NCBI GenBank assembly: GCA_910585565.1
Contig: CAJUFC010000066.1
Span: forward strand, 1 to 15,421
DNA from: an uncultured Eggerthellaceae bacterium
Lineage (GTDB): Bacteria > Actinomycetota > Coriobacteriia > Coriobacteriales > Eggerthellaceae
DNA length: 15,421 nt
Direction: 5' to 3'
Below, piece by piece: positions 1 to 6,472 of the stretch. The position numbers and the translations under genes are program-made. Positions within the stretch are counted from its first letter, which is position 1; the number at the start of each line of letters is the position of its first letter. The notes below the pieces were generated by a model. The model made no database searches. It worked only from the letters and a program-made list of their open reading frames with translations, and had not been told where the DNA came from.

Positions 1-927
1 GGGTTTGGCGGCATGTTCTCTATCGCGGCTGCGCGGGACATGGAAGACCCGCTGCTCGTGAGCGGCACCGACGGCGTGGGGACCAAGCTGAAGGTCGCCC
101 AGATGCTGGGCGTCCACAACACGGTGGGCATCGATTTGGTGGCCATGTGCGCCAACGACATCCTGGCGACGGGTGCCGAGCCGCTGTTCTTCCTCGATTA
201 CGTTGCAGTCGGCAAGCTGGATGCGAACGCCATGGGCAGCCTGGTCGAGGGCATCGCTGAGGGCTGCATCATGGCTGGCTGCTCGCTCATCGGCGGCGAG
301 ATGGCCGAGCACCCCGGCGTCATGGACGATGATGACTATGATCTGTCGGGGTTCTGTGTCGGGCTGGTCGACCGGGCAAAGATGCTCGACCCGGCTCGCG
401 TGCAGGAAGGCGATGTGCTGATCGCCCTGCCTTCGAGCGGACTTCATTCCAATGGCTACTCGCTGGCCCGCAAGGTGTGCGTCGAGGGCAAGGCGGCAGA
501 AGAGCTGTCGCGTCCGCGCGACTACCTTGACGGAATGAGCGTGTTGGAAGCACTGCTCGAGCCGACGCGCATATACGTGCGCCCCGTGCGTACGGTGATG
601 GAAGACGTGCCCGGCGCGATTCGCGCGCTGGCGCACATCACGGGCGGAGGCATTTCTGAAAACCTCAACCGGGCGCTTAACGAGCGCGTGGACGCCGAGG
701 TGGAGTTGGGGAGCTGGCCGGTGCCGCCGGTGGTGACGTTCGTCTGCGATGCCGCCAACCTCTCCGAGGAAGAGGCGCTCAAGACGTTCAACATGGGGCT
801 GGGCATGGTGCTCATCGTCGATGCGGCTCAGTCCGACGCCGTGAAGGCTTCCCTGGCGGGCCAAGGCGAGGCGTGCTATGAGGTCGGTCGCGTGGTGGCT
901 GGCAGCGGCACCGTCATATATAAGTAG
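1..927 (+). CDS. purM: Phosphoribosylformylglycinamidine cyclo-ligase (AIR synthetase), 5' end outside window
   Basis: PurM closes FGAM to aminoimidazole ribotide using ATP, the fifth step of de novo purine synthesis, in the cytosol. The reading frame is open from base 1 and begins GFGGMFS, which aligns with the GGFG loop about 40 residues into full-length PurM, so only the N-terminus is missing; the ATG at 13 is internal. Family motifs are clear: VSGTDGVGTKLK, the GIDLVAMCANDIL segment, GAEPLFFLDY, GCSLIGGEMAEHPG, SSGLHSNGYSL and AHITGGGISENL. The C-terminal half carries TFNMGLGMVLIVD, typical of the AIRS C domain. The stop is TAG at 925-927. purN follows after 23 nt on the same strand with its own ribosome binding site, so the two are probably co-transcribed. 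The family assignment is certain. Confidence 0.98.
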   Translation, partial: GFGGMFSIAAARDMEDPLLVSGTDGVGTKLKVAQMLGVHNTVGIDLVAMCANDILATGAEPLFFLDYVAVGKLDANAMGSLVEGIAEGCIMAGCSLIGGEMAEHPGVMDDDDYDLSGFCVGLVDRAKMLDPARVQEGDVLIALPSSGLHSNGYSLARKVCVEGKAAEELSRPRDYLDGMSVLEALLEPTRIYVRPVRTVMEDVPGAIRALAHITGGGISENLNRALNERVDAEVELGSWPVPPVVTFVCDAANLSEEEALKTFNMGLGMVLIVDAAQSDAVKASLAGQGEACYEVGRVVAGSGTVIYK

Positions 928-950
928 CGTAACAGGTAACGAGGAGCGCC

Positions 951-1565
951 ATGGATAAGATGAAAATCGGGGTCTTGCTGTCTGGCAGCGGAACGAACCT
1001 CCAGGCAATCATCGACGCGGTGCGCAGCGAAGAGTTGCCAGTCGAGATCGTGCATGTCGTCTCGTCGCGACCTGATGCCTATGGCATCCAGCGGGCGGCG
1101 GAAGCCGGCATCCAGGTAACGATCCTCAATCGCGCCTTCTATGAGGAGCCGAAGATGGCTGACGCGCTCATCGTGCAGCGCTTGCAGGAGGCGGGAGCCG
1201 AGTGGGTTGTCATGGCTGGCTACATGCGCAAGGTGACGCCCGTCATCCTGCAGGCGTTTCCCGACCGCGTGCTCAATCTGCATCCGGCGCTGCTGCCGTC
1301 GTTCGTCGGGGCGCATGCCATCCAAGATGCGTTCGATGCTGGCGTGAAGGTGACTGGCGTCACGGTGCACCTCGCGAACGAGGACTACGACAAGGGTCCC
1401 ATCGTGGCTCAGGAGGCTGTCCGCGTTCGCGAGGGCATGACGCTCGAGGAGCTGGAGGCTGAAATCCATGCCGTTGAGCACGAGCTGTACCCGCGCGTGC
1501 TGCGTCAGATCGCCGAAGGCCGCATGACGCTGGGCGACGATCGCATCGTCCATATGGTTAGCTGA
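951..1565 (+). CDS. purN: Phosphoribosylglycinamide formyltransferase (GAR transformylase, 10-formyl-THF dependent)
   Basis: PurN transfers a formyl group from 10-formyl-tetrahydrofolate to GAR, giving FGAR. The 204-residue product matches the usual bacterial length. It opens with the phosphate-binding GSGTNLQAII (residues 12-21). It contains NLHPALLPSF and VHLANEDYDKGPIVAQ, which supply the Asn109-His111-Asp147 catalytic triad, each three residues beyond E. coli N106, H108 and D144. The start at 951 is preferred because GAGGAG at 941-946 lies 4 nt upstream; a second ATG at 960 would leave 13 nt. The gene sits between purM and the XdhC-family gene, with 19 nt to the latter, in an evident purine operon. 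Nothing is missing or broken. Confidence 0.97.
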   Translation: MDKMKIGVLLSGSGTNLQAIIDAVRSEELPVEIVHVVSSRPDAYGIQRAAEAGIQVTILNRAFYEEPKMADALIVQRLQEAGAEWVVMAGYMRKVTPVILQAFPDRVLNLHPALLPSFVGAHAIQDAFDAGVKVTGVTVHLANEDYDKGPIVAQEAVRVREGMTLEELEAEIHAVEHELYPRVLRQIAEGRMTLGDDRIVHMVS

Positions 1566-1584
1566 GCGCAAGGAGGCGCATCGC

Positions 1585-2574
1585 ATGAAACGAGAGACCA
1601 TCGAGGCGATCATCTCTGACCTGGAGGCGGGGCAGGCGCCCACGCTTCCTGTCGAGGAGTTTGCCTGCTTCTCGCCTGAGGCGACGGCGGGCAACGCTCA
1701 CGTGTCGCCTGAGACGCTGGGTGAGATTGCGGCCACGCTTGGAAGGGCGGACATTCCCACGTTCGAGCGAGCGCTGGCTGCAATGGATGCGGGCGATCTC
1801 GCGTGGCTTGGCTTCAAGGTCGTGTACGATCCGGCCGAGGCTGTGTCCAACGTGGACAACGAAGTGACCAAGAAGTATGGCGACACGGGCTCAGCCGATG
1901 GCGAGCCCTTGGTCTTTTTCTGCAACGATGCCAAGGAGATCGTGAGCTCGCGCGAGCCCAGCCCGCGCGACGTCTTCCAGATGAAGGACGTGACGCGCGG
2001 TCCATCGATGCACAACGAGCAGTTCGAGGGCCTGACGTGGGTCAGCGAGCCTTTGTTCGGCAACGTGCGCGTGTGGCTGTTGGGCGCGTCTGATGCCGCC
2101 GTAGAGGTTGCCCAGCTGGCAAGCCACGTTGGCTTTCAGGTGGTCGTGGTCGACTACGATGCGGCCTATCTCAACGAGAAGCGCTTCCCTGCAGCCGAGC
2201 GCATCATGTTGCATGGCGGCACCTTCGACGAACTGGCCAACATGCCGGCTCGCGCGGAGGATTACGTCTGCGTGCTGACGCGCGGGCACATGTTCGATCC
2301 GCAAGCGTGCATCTGGGCGTGCGAGAACGGGGCGCACTACATCGGCATGATGGGCTGCGCAGGCAAGAACTCCACCGTGCACGACCTGGTCATCGACGCA
2401 GGCATCACCGAGGAAGACTGGGAGCGCATCAAGCGCCCCATCGGCCTTGCGTTCGGCGCCAAGACGCCTGCCGAGCTGGCAATCGCAATCGTCGGAGAGC
2501 TGGTGGATGTGCGGTACAAGCAGCGTTACAGTGAACAGGCACGTAAGAAGCACGAATCGTCGTTGGGAAGGTAG
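1585..2574 (+). CDS. XdhC/CoxI-family protein embedded in the purine operon
   Basis: This 329-residue protein has a C-terminal XdhC Rossmann domain from about residue 160. It begins VRVWLLGASDAAVEVAQLAS, continues with VVVVDYD, VCVLTRGHMFDPQ and YIGMMGCAGKNSTV, and ends PIGLAFGAKTPAELAIAIVGELVDVR; these match the conserved landmarks of the family. Known XdhC proteins bind and sulfurate the molybdenum cofactor and insert it into xanthine dehydrogenase or related hydroxylases. The first 160 residues resemble nothing I recognise beyond a loose XdhC/CoxI N-terminal region. Oddly, the usual GAGHVG nucleotide loop reads GASDAA, losing the His and the last Gly. AGGAGG at 1571-1576 lies 8 nt before the ATG. 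purH begins 3 nt after the stop, so translational coupling is likely. No hydroxylase subunit lies in the window, so the partner is unknown. A link between purine synthesis and purine breakdown or salvage is inference. Confidence 0.85.
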   Translation: MKRETIEAIISDLEAGQAPTLPVEEFACFSPEATAGNAHVSPETLGEIAATLGRADIPTFERALAAMDAGDLAWLGFKVVYDPAEAVSNVDNEVTKKYGDTGSADGEPLVFFCNDAKEIVSSREPSPRDVFQMKDVTRGPSMHNEQFEGLTWVSEPLFGNVRVWLLGASDAAVEVAQLASHVGFQVVVVDYDAAYLNEKRFPAAERIMLHGGTFDELANMPARAEDYVCVLTRGHMFDPQACIWACENGAHYIGMMGCAGKNSTVHDLVIDAGITEEDWERIKRPIGLAFGAKTPAELAIAIVGELVDVRYKQRYSEQARKKHESSLGR

Positions 2575-2577
2575 CTC

Positions 2578-4179
2578 ATGGCTGATGCAAAGATCAAGCG
2601 CGTTTTGATGTCCGTGACCGACAAGACCGGAGTGGCGGCGTTCGCGCGTGCGCTGCATGATGAGTTCGGGGCCGAGATCATCTCCACGGGGGGCACGGCT
2701 CGCACGATTGCCAAGGCAGGCGTTCCCGTGACGCCGATCGACGAGGTGACGCAGTTTCCCGAGATGATGGACGGGCGCGTGAAGACGCTGCATCCGCGCG
2801 TGCACGGCGGGCTGTTGGCGAAGCGCGACAACGAGTCGCACATGGCGCAGGCATCCGAGCACGGCATCGAGATGATCGACATGGTCGTCGTCAATCTCTA
2901 TGCGTTCGAGAAGACGGTCGAGAGCGGGGCTGACTTCGGCACGTGCATCGAAAACATTGATATCGGCGGTCCGTCGATGCTGCGCTCGGCTGCGAAGAAC
3001 TTCGAAAGCGTTGCCGTGGTAACCGACCCGGCCAGCTATGAGGCGATTCTGGAAGAGATGCGCGCCCACGGTGGCGCCACCACGCGCGACACCCGCATGA
3101 GGCTCGCACTCGATGTGTTCCGGACGACGAGCGCATATGACGGGGCTATCTCGCAGTGGATGGCGCGTGCGATGGCAGAGGCCGGCGAGGGGACAACGCC
3201 GGCAGACCAGCTCGACTTTCCCCAGCAGGCGAGCGTCGAGCTCACCAAGAAGCAGGCGCTCCGCTATGGAGAGAACCCCCATCAGGCGGCGGCGTTCTAC
3301 ACGATCGACGGCTTCCCGGGCGCCGAGCATACGCTGGCGCATGCGATGCAGCTGCAGGGCAAGGAGCTGTCGTACAACAACTACCTCGACCTCGATGCGG
3401 CCTGGACGGCCGTGCGCGAGTATGACGAGCCGGCGTGCGTCATCGTCAAGCACCTGACGCCCTGCGGCGTATGCGTCGACGAGAATGCGACGCGCGCCTA
3501 TCAGCGTGCGCACGAGTGCGACCCGGTGTCTGCCTACGGCGGCGTCATGGCATTCAACCGCCCGGTAACGGGCGAGGTCGTAGCGGCCATCTTTGACAAC
3601 AAGCAGTTCGTCGAGGCCATCATCGCGCCGGAGTTCTCGGGGGATGCGTGCGAGATGTACGCATCGAAGCCCAACTGCCGCCTGCTCAGCACGGGCGGCG
3701 TCAATCCGGCTGGCAACGTCGGCGCCCCTGAGTATCGCTCGGTCGAGGGCGGCTTGCTCGCGCAGGAGAGCGATGCGGTGGCCGAGGACGTGGCGACGTT
3801 CACGGTGGCAGGCGACGTGCAGCCGACCGAGGAGCAGATGCGCGAGCTCGTGTTCGCGTGGAAGGCGGTCAAGTCCGTCAAGTCGAACGCCATTCTCATT
3901 GCCAAGGACAACGCCAGCGTAGGCGCGGGCGGCGGTCAGCCCAATCGCGTGAACTCTGCGCGCATCGCTGTCGAGCAGGCAGGTGACAAGGCGCAGGGCG
4001 CGGTGGCGGCAAGCGACGCGTTCTTTCCGTTCCGTGACGGCTTTGATGTGCTGGCCGAGGCGGGCGTCACAGCTGTGATAGAGCCGGGCGGCTCTATCCG
4101 CGACGACGAGGTGATCGCCGCCGCCAACGAGCACGGCGTCGCCCTCGTGTTCACGGGGCATCGGCACTTCCGCCACTAG
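2578..4179 (+). CDS. purH: Bifunctional AICAR transformylase / IMP cyclohydrolase
   Basis: PurH carries out the last two steps to IMP: formylation of AICAR with 10-formyl-THF, then ring closure. Length is 533 residues, normal for bacteria. The N-terminal MGS-like cyclohydrolase domain (about 1-150) shows [27 protein letters not shown] and VVVNLYAF. The transformylase domain shows RYGENPHQ (from residue 229), [14 protein letters not shown] and the catalytic Lys291-His292 in VKHLTPCGV. It also has [18 protein letters not shown] and DAFFPFRDG, and ends at TGHRHFRH, the normal C-terminus. In KHLTPCG a Thr replaces the Asn seen in E. coli (KHANPCG); vertebrate enzymes have Ser there, so activity is expected. 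The start is 3 nt after the upstream stop, with GGGAAGG at 2564-2570. No strong terminator follows directly; the hairpin at 4267-4290 is the nearest candidate. Confidence 0.98.
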   Translation: MADAKIKRVLMSVTDKTGVAAFARALHDEFGAEIISTGGTARTIAKAGVPVTPIDEVTQFPEMMDGRVKTLHPRVHGGLLAKRDNESHMAQASEHGIEMIDMVVVNLYAFEKTVESGADFGTCIENIDIGGPSMLRSAAKNFESVAVVTDPASYEAILEEMRAHGGATTRDTRMRLALDVFRTTSAYDGAISQWMARAMAEAGEGTTPADQLDFPQQASVELTKKQALRYGENPHQAAAFYTIDGFPGAEHTLAHAMQLQGKELSYNNYLDLDAAWTAVREYDEPACVIVKHLTPCGVCVDENATRAYQRAHECDPVSAYGGVMAFNRPVTGEVVAAIFDNKQFVEAIIAPEFSGDACEMYASKPNCRLLSTGGVNPAGNVGAPEYRSVEGGLLAQESDAVAEDVATFTVAGDVQPTEEQMRELVFAWKAVKSVKSNAILIAKDNASVGAGGGQPNRVNSARIAVEQAGDKAQGAVAASDAFFPFRDGFDVLAEAGVTAVIEPGGSIRDDEVIAAANEHGVALVFTGHRHFRH

Positions 4180-4199
4180 GCGGCCGGCCGAAACCGTGC

Positions 4200-4205
4200 T
4201 AAAAT
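4200..4205 (+). promoter_or_regulatory. Possible -10 box facing into the element (plus strand)
   Basis: TAAAAT ends 5 nt before the left arm, so transcription would start near 4211-4213, the arm's first bases. The -35 region at 17-nt spacing reads TAGGCG, a poor match, so the call rests on the -10 box and its position. Confidence 0.35.
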
Positions 4206-4210
4206 AAATA

Positions 4211-4300
4211 CCAGCAGAGCCCGTTCAGTTGTAACGGAGGCAACGGGCAGTGCAGTTTTAGCGACTTAGAGCCGGGTGCAACCGGCTCTATTCGTCTTCT
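4211..4300 (+). ncRNA. Possible short antisense RNA to the 42-residue ORF message
   Basis: If the TAAAAT box at 4200-4205 is used, the RNA would start at the left arm. It would contain the small hairpin at 4221-4237 and end after the hairpin at 4267-4290, where the sequence reads ATTCGTCTTC, a weakly T-rich tail. Such an RNA of about 90 nt would be complementary to the last codons and 3' untranslated region of the minus-strand message. Type I antitoxins that overlap the 3' end of the toxin message, such as RatA and SR4 in Bacillus, work from a similar position. The existence of this RNA is inference; the 3' end is approximate. Confidence 0.3.
4267..4290. terminator. 9-bp hairpin over the small ORF stop; possible weak terminator
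   Basis: TAGAGCCGG pairs perfectly with CCGGCTCTA around the 6-nt loop GTGCAA. The last three bases of the right arm are the stop codon of the minus-strand ORF. On the plus strand the hairpin is followed by ATTCGTCTTC, a poor U tract, so it may end purH transcription or an antisense RNA inefficiently. On the minus strand it is followed by AAGTCGC and would not terminate well. Confidence 0.45.
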
Positions 4301-4416
4301 GCGCTATCCAACAGCTTATTTTCTTGGTCATCGTTGAGGCAACCGATAACAGCGATGGTCATAGTGACCCATCCCGGCATGCCGTAGAGCAAGAATCTCA
4401 AGAGTTCTTCCAGCAT
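4288..4416 (-). CDS. 42-residue membrane peptide, candidate type I toxin-like protein
   Basis: The ORF starts with ATG at 4416 and ends with TAG at 4288. It begins MLEELLRFLLYGMPGWVTMT, continues IAVIGCL and closes with an acidic tail ending DSAEDE. Residues about 5-27 form one hydrophobic segment containing a Pro-Gly pair. AAAGGAGGTG at 4424-4433 is a near-perfect Shine-Dalgarno with AGGAGG 9 nt from the ATG, stronger than that of most genes here, which supports real translation. The architecture (one membrane helix, a Pro near the middle, a charged C-terminus) resembles Fst- or TisB-like toxins in shape only; I do not recognise a sequence family. It is encoded opposite to purH and metN, with its own -10 box and with both ends of its message able to pair. 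It may instead be a harmless small membrane protein. Confidence 0.6.
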   Translation of the reverse strand: MLEELLRFLLYGMPGWVTMTIAVIGCLNDDQENKLLDSAEDE

Positions 4417-4418
4417 AA

Positions 4419-4445
4419 GGCAGCACCTCCTTTCGGAGCACTGCC
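4419..4445 (-). promoter_or_regulatory. Hairpin with GAAA loop that sequesters the small ORF's Shine-Dalgarno
   Basis: Read on the minus strand, GGCAG pairs with CTGCC (5 bp), then a TG/GTG internal loop, then CTCC pairs with GGAG around a GAAA tetraloop. The GGAG half is the Shine-Dalgarno of the 42-residue ORF, so this fold should repress initiation. The 5' side (4438-4445) is also part of the arm that can pair with the far 3' end of the message, so the two folds compete. Confidence 0.6.
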
Positions 4446-4470
4446 CGCTGCGGACTCTGCTGGTTGCGCG

Positions 4471-4476
4471 ATTGTA
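4471..4476 (-). promoter_or_regulatory. Candidate -10 box for the 42-residue ORF
   Basis: On the minus strand TACAAT matches the -10 consensus at five of six bases. It ends 7 nt before the right arm, placing the start near 4464 so that the message would begin at the pairing arm. No good -35 hexamer is visible at 16-18 nt spacing (AAGGTT at 17 nt). Confidence 0.45.
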
Positions 4477-4557
4477 GCATGGAGGCCTAACAAAACCTTA
4501 ACGAGGATCTGTCAGCCCCCTCGCTGCATATGCAAAATCGCACATTCGGTTATCGGT

Positions 4558-4585
4558 TTGAGCGATATCGACTCATAGGAATAAT
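4558..4585 (+). promoter_or_regulatory. Candidate metNIQ promoter
   Basis: TTGAGC (4558-4563) and AATAAT (4580-4585) are separated by 16 nt. The spacer contains the palindrome CGATATCG (4563-4570), and a perfect palindrome TGCATATGCA lies at 4525-4534, 23 nt upstream; either could be a repressor site. The leader to metN would be about 60 nt. I see no SAM riboswitch, S-box or T-box signature between here and metN. Confidence 0.5.
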
Positions 4586-4622
4586 GTATGCCGCCTGATG
4601 GCGCATTTGACCTACAATTCTG

Positions 4623-4644
4623 CCTTGGCTGTTTTCGACCAAGG
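4623..4644 (+). promoter_or_regulatory. Leader hairpin covering the metN ribosome binding site
   Basis: CCTTGG (4623-4628) pairs with CCAAGG (4639-4644) around a 10-nt loop. The right arm contains most of the AAGGA Shine-Dalgarno (4641-4645) of metN. Together with the TTG start this predicts low basal translation or regulated initiation. Confidence 0.5.
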
Positions 4645-4652
4645 ACATCGCT

Positions 4653-5651
4653 TTGATAGAGCTGAAAGACTTATATAAGACATTCAAGACCTCAAAAGAG
4701 GAGGTCTCGGCCGTGCGTGACGTGAATCTCACGATCAACGACGGCGACATATTCGGCATCATTGGCTTCTCGGGTGCGGGCAAGTCGACGCTCGTGCGCT
4801 GCATCAACCTGCTCGAGCGCCCGACGTCGGGCCAGGTGATCATCAACGGCGTCGATCTTATGCGGCTCTCGCGCAAAGAACTGCGTGCGGCGCGCAAGAA
4901 GATCGGCATGATATTCCAGCAGTTCAACCTGCTGGCGCAGCGCACGGTAGAGGCCAATGTGCGCTATCCGCTGGAAATCGATGGCGTCAAGCGAGCGGAT
5001 GCGGACGCGCGCGTGGCCGAGCTGCTGGAGCTGGTGGATCTGTCCGACAAGGCCAAGGCCTATCCCTCGCAGCTCTCCGGTGGCCAAAAGCAGCGCGTCG
5101 CCATCGCGCGCGCCTTGGCATCACGCCCCGAGATCATCCTCTGTGACGAGGCCACGAGCGCCCTCGACCCCATCACGACGCGCTCCATCCTGGCGCTGCT
5201 CAAGCGGCTCAACGAGCAGCTGGGCGTCACCATCGTCGTCATCACGCACGAGATGCGCGTCGTCGAGCAGATTTGCGACAAGGTCGCCGTCATGAGCGCG
5301 GGCGAGATCAAGGAGGAAGGTGCCGTTCACGACGTCTTTCTCAACCCGCAGTCCGAGACGGCCAAGCGCCTCATCGAACCTGAGGCTCACGAGGGGCTGC
5401 CCGAGGGCGTCGCAGAAAACACGCTGCGCCTAGCCTTCACCGGGGATGAGTCCGGCGCGCCGGTCATCTCCGACATGACCGTCCAGTGCAACACGATGGT
5501 TAACATCCTCTCCGCGAACACGGAGAACATCGGTGGCAAGTCGTTCGGTCAGATGCTGATCGAGCTGCCGCCTGACGCGGACGAACGCCAGCGTATCCTG
5601 GATTATCTCGATACGCGCGGCATCCATTACGAGAAGGGCGGTGATGCGTGA
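4653..5651 (+). CDS. metN: Methionine ABC importer, ATP-binding subunit
   Basis: MetN powers uptake of methionine through the MetNI complex at the inner face of the membrane. The 332-residue product carries Walker A GFSGAGKST (38-46), a Q-loop FQQFNLL near residue 89, signature LSGGQKQ (141-147), Walker B IILCDEATSALD from 161, and the switch His199 in VVITHEM. Residues about 260-330 form the NIL domain, which in studied MetN proteins binds methionine and inhibits transport when the cell is replete. That domain, with the neighbours, separates it from other amino acid ATPases. The start is a TTG at 4653 placed 7 nt after AAGGA; no ATG lies nearby in frame. The stop TGA overlaps the metI start by one base. 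Confidence 0.96.
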   Translation: MIELKDLYKTFKTSKEEVSAVRDVNLTINDGDIFGIIGFSGAGKSTLVRCINLLERPTSGQVIINGVDLMRLSRKELRAARKKIGMIFQQFNLLAQRTVEANVRYPLEIDGVKRADADARVAELLELVDLSDKAKAYPSQLSGGQKQRVAIARALASRPEIILCDEATSALDPITTRSILALLKRLNEQLGVTIVVITHEMRVVEQICDKVAVMSAGEIKEEGAVHDVFLNPQSETAKRLIEPEAHEGLPEGVAENTLRLAFTGDESGAPVISDMTVQCNTMVNILSANTENIGGKSFGQMLIELPPDADERQRILDYLDTRGIHYEKGGDA

Positions 5652-6310
5652 TGTCGCAGAGCATGATCGACCTTTTGGCGAGCGGTACCTGGGAGACGCT
5701 GTACATGACGATTGTCTCGACGGCGATTGCCTACGTCATCGGCATCCCGGTCGGCGTCATCCTCTACATCACGGCCGAGAATGGCATCCGGCGCAACCGC
5801 GTCGTCAATATCACCGTCGGCGTCATCGTGAACATCCTGCGCTCGGTGCCGTTCCTTATTCTGCTTGTCGCCATCTTGCCGTTCACGCGCGCCGTGGTGG
5901 GCACGACCATCGGCTCGACGGCGACCATCGTGCCGCTTGTCGTTGCGGCGGCCCCATATGTCGCGCGCATGGTAGAGTCCTCGCTCAAGGAGATAGATGC
6001 CGGCGTCATCGAGGCATCGCGCGCCATGGGTTCGTCTGCTTGGCAGATGATCACCAAGGTGTTTCTGCCCGAGGCGAAGCCGGCGCTGCTCGTTGGCGGC
6101 ACCATCTCGCTGGCGACGATTCTCAGCTATTCCGCCATGGCGGGCTTTGTGGGTGGCGGCGGCCTGGGCGCCATCGCCATCAACTATGGCTACTATCGCT
6201 ACCAGTCGGACGTCATGCTGATCACCGTTGCGCTTTTGGTCGTCATCGTTCAGATATTCCAAGAGGGCGGCCTCAAGCTGGTGAGCAAGGTCGACAAGCG
6301 CCTGAGGTAA
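5651..6310 (+). CDS. metI: Methionine ABC importer, permease subunit
   Basis: MetI is the membrane channel of the methionine importer. The 219-residue protein has about five hydrophobic segments. It contains the coupling-helix EAA motif, EASRAMGSSAWQMITKVFLP from residue 121, which contacts MetN, and the family segment LRSVPFLILL near 63-72. It ends EGGLKLVSKVDKRLR, typical of this permease. The ATG at 5651 overlaps the metN stop (TGATG), which implies translational coupling; an in-frame GTG one codon upstream at 5648 is an alternative. AAGGGCGG at 5634-5641 is the likely ribosome binding site. Length and sequence are ordinary for MetI. Confidence 0.96.
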   Translation: MSQSMIDLLASGTWETLYMTIVSTAIAYVIGIPVGVILYITAENGIRRNRVVNITVGVIVNILRSVPFLILLVAILPFTRAVVGTTIGSTATIVPLVVAAAPYVARMVESSLKEIDAGVIEASRAMGSSAWQMITKVFLPEAKPALLVGGTISLATILSYSAMAGFVGGGGLGAIAINYGYYRYQSDVMLITVALLVVIVQIFQEGGLKLVSKVDKRLR

Positions 6311-6418
6311 CGCGCCGGCGCACTAGCAGCAGCTCGATGTTCGGGAGACGGCGCTTGACCGTCCCCATTGGCTGCGCTGCCATGCGCATCCGCTACCGTG
6401 GGTAACTCGTGGGAAATC

Positions 6419-6434
6419 CGCACGAAATCGTGCG
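6419..6434. promoter_or_regulatory. 16-bp palindrome between metI and metQ
   Basis: CGCACGA and TCGTGCG form a perfect inverted repeat with two bases between. It lies 38 nt before the metQ start. A possible weak internal promoter (TTGACC at 6355-6360, TGCCAT at 6378-6383, 17 nt apart) lies upstream. It could be an operator, or an mRNA hairpin that protects or separately sets the level of the metQ message. The rest of the 162-nt gap shows nothing else. Confidence 0.4.
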
Positions 6435-6472
6435 TGTTTCATAGAAGGAAAGACATCATAGGAGGGTATTAC

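Larger units (their letters stand above)
4211..4463. repeat. 253-bp element with 26-nt pairing ends (candidate type I toxin-antitoxin locus or inverted-repeat element)
   Basis: The right arm (4438-4463) can pair along its whole 26-nt length with the left end, using 4211-4223 and 4240-4253, with two G-U pairs in RNA; one base at the junction is shared between the two helices. Between the two left-arm blocks, a bulge contains its own hairpin (CCGTT at 4221-4225 with AACGG at 4233-4237). Visible ends are CCAGCAGAG and CTCTGCTGG. Inside lie a minus-strand 42-residue ORF, a Shine-Dalgarno hairpin and a hairpin over the ORF stop. A -10-like box sits 5 to 7 nt outside each arm. I see no target-site duplication at the ends, which argues mildly against a recent transposition. 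A transcript from either promoter that crosses the element would fold its ends together. Confidence 0.7.

Noticed and set aside
1891..4176. 761-codon minus-strand open frame opposite purH and the XdhC-family gene
   Set aside because: It is the antisense shadow of certain genes; the translation is Arg/His/Asp/Val-rich low-complexity text with no motif, as expected opposite GC-rich codons.
4276..4578. 100-codon plus-strand frame across the inverted-repeat element
   Set aside because: No ribosome binding site, runs through the element and metN promoter region, and does not resemble a protein; the opposite 42-codon frame has a strong Shine-Dalgarno.
4464..4652. SAM riboswitch or T-box in the metN leader
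   Set aside because: The likely leader is only about 60 nt, has a single 6-bp hairpin, and lacks the T-box sequence and S-box core.
5641..6405. 254-codon plus-strand frame overlapping metI
   Set aside because: Out-of-frame shadow; the overlapping metI frame has the EAA motif and hydrophobic segments.
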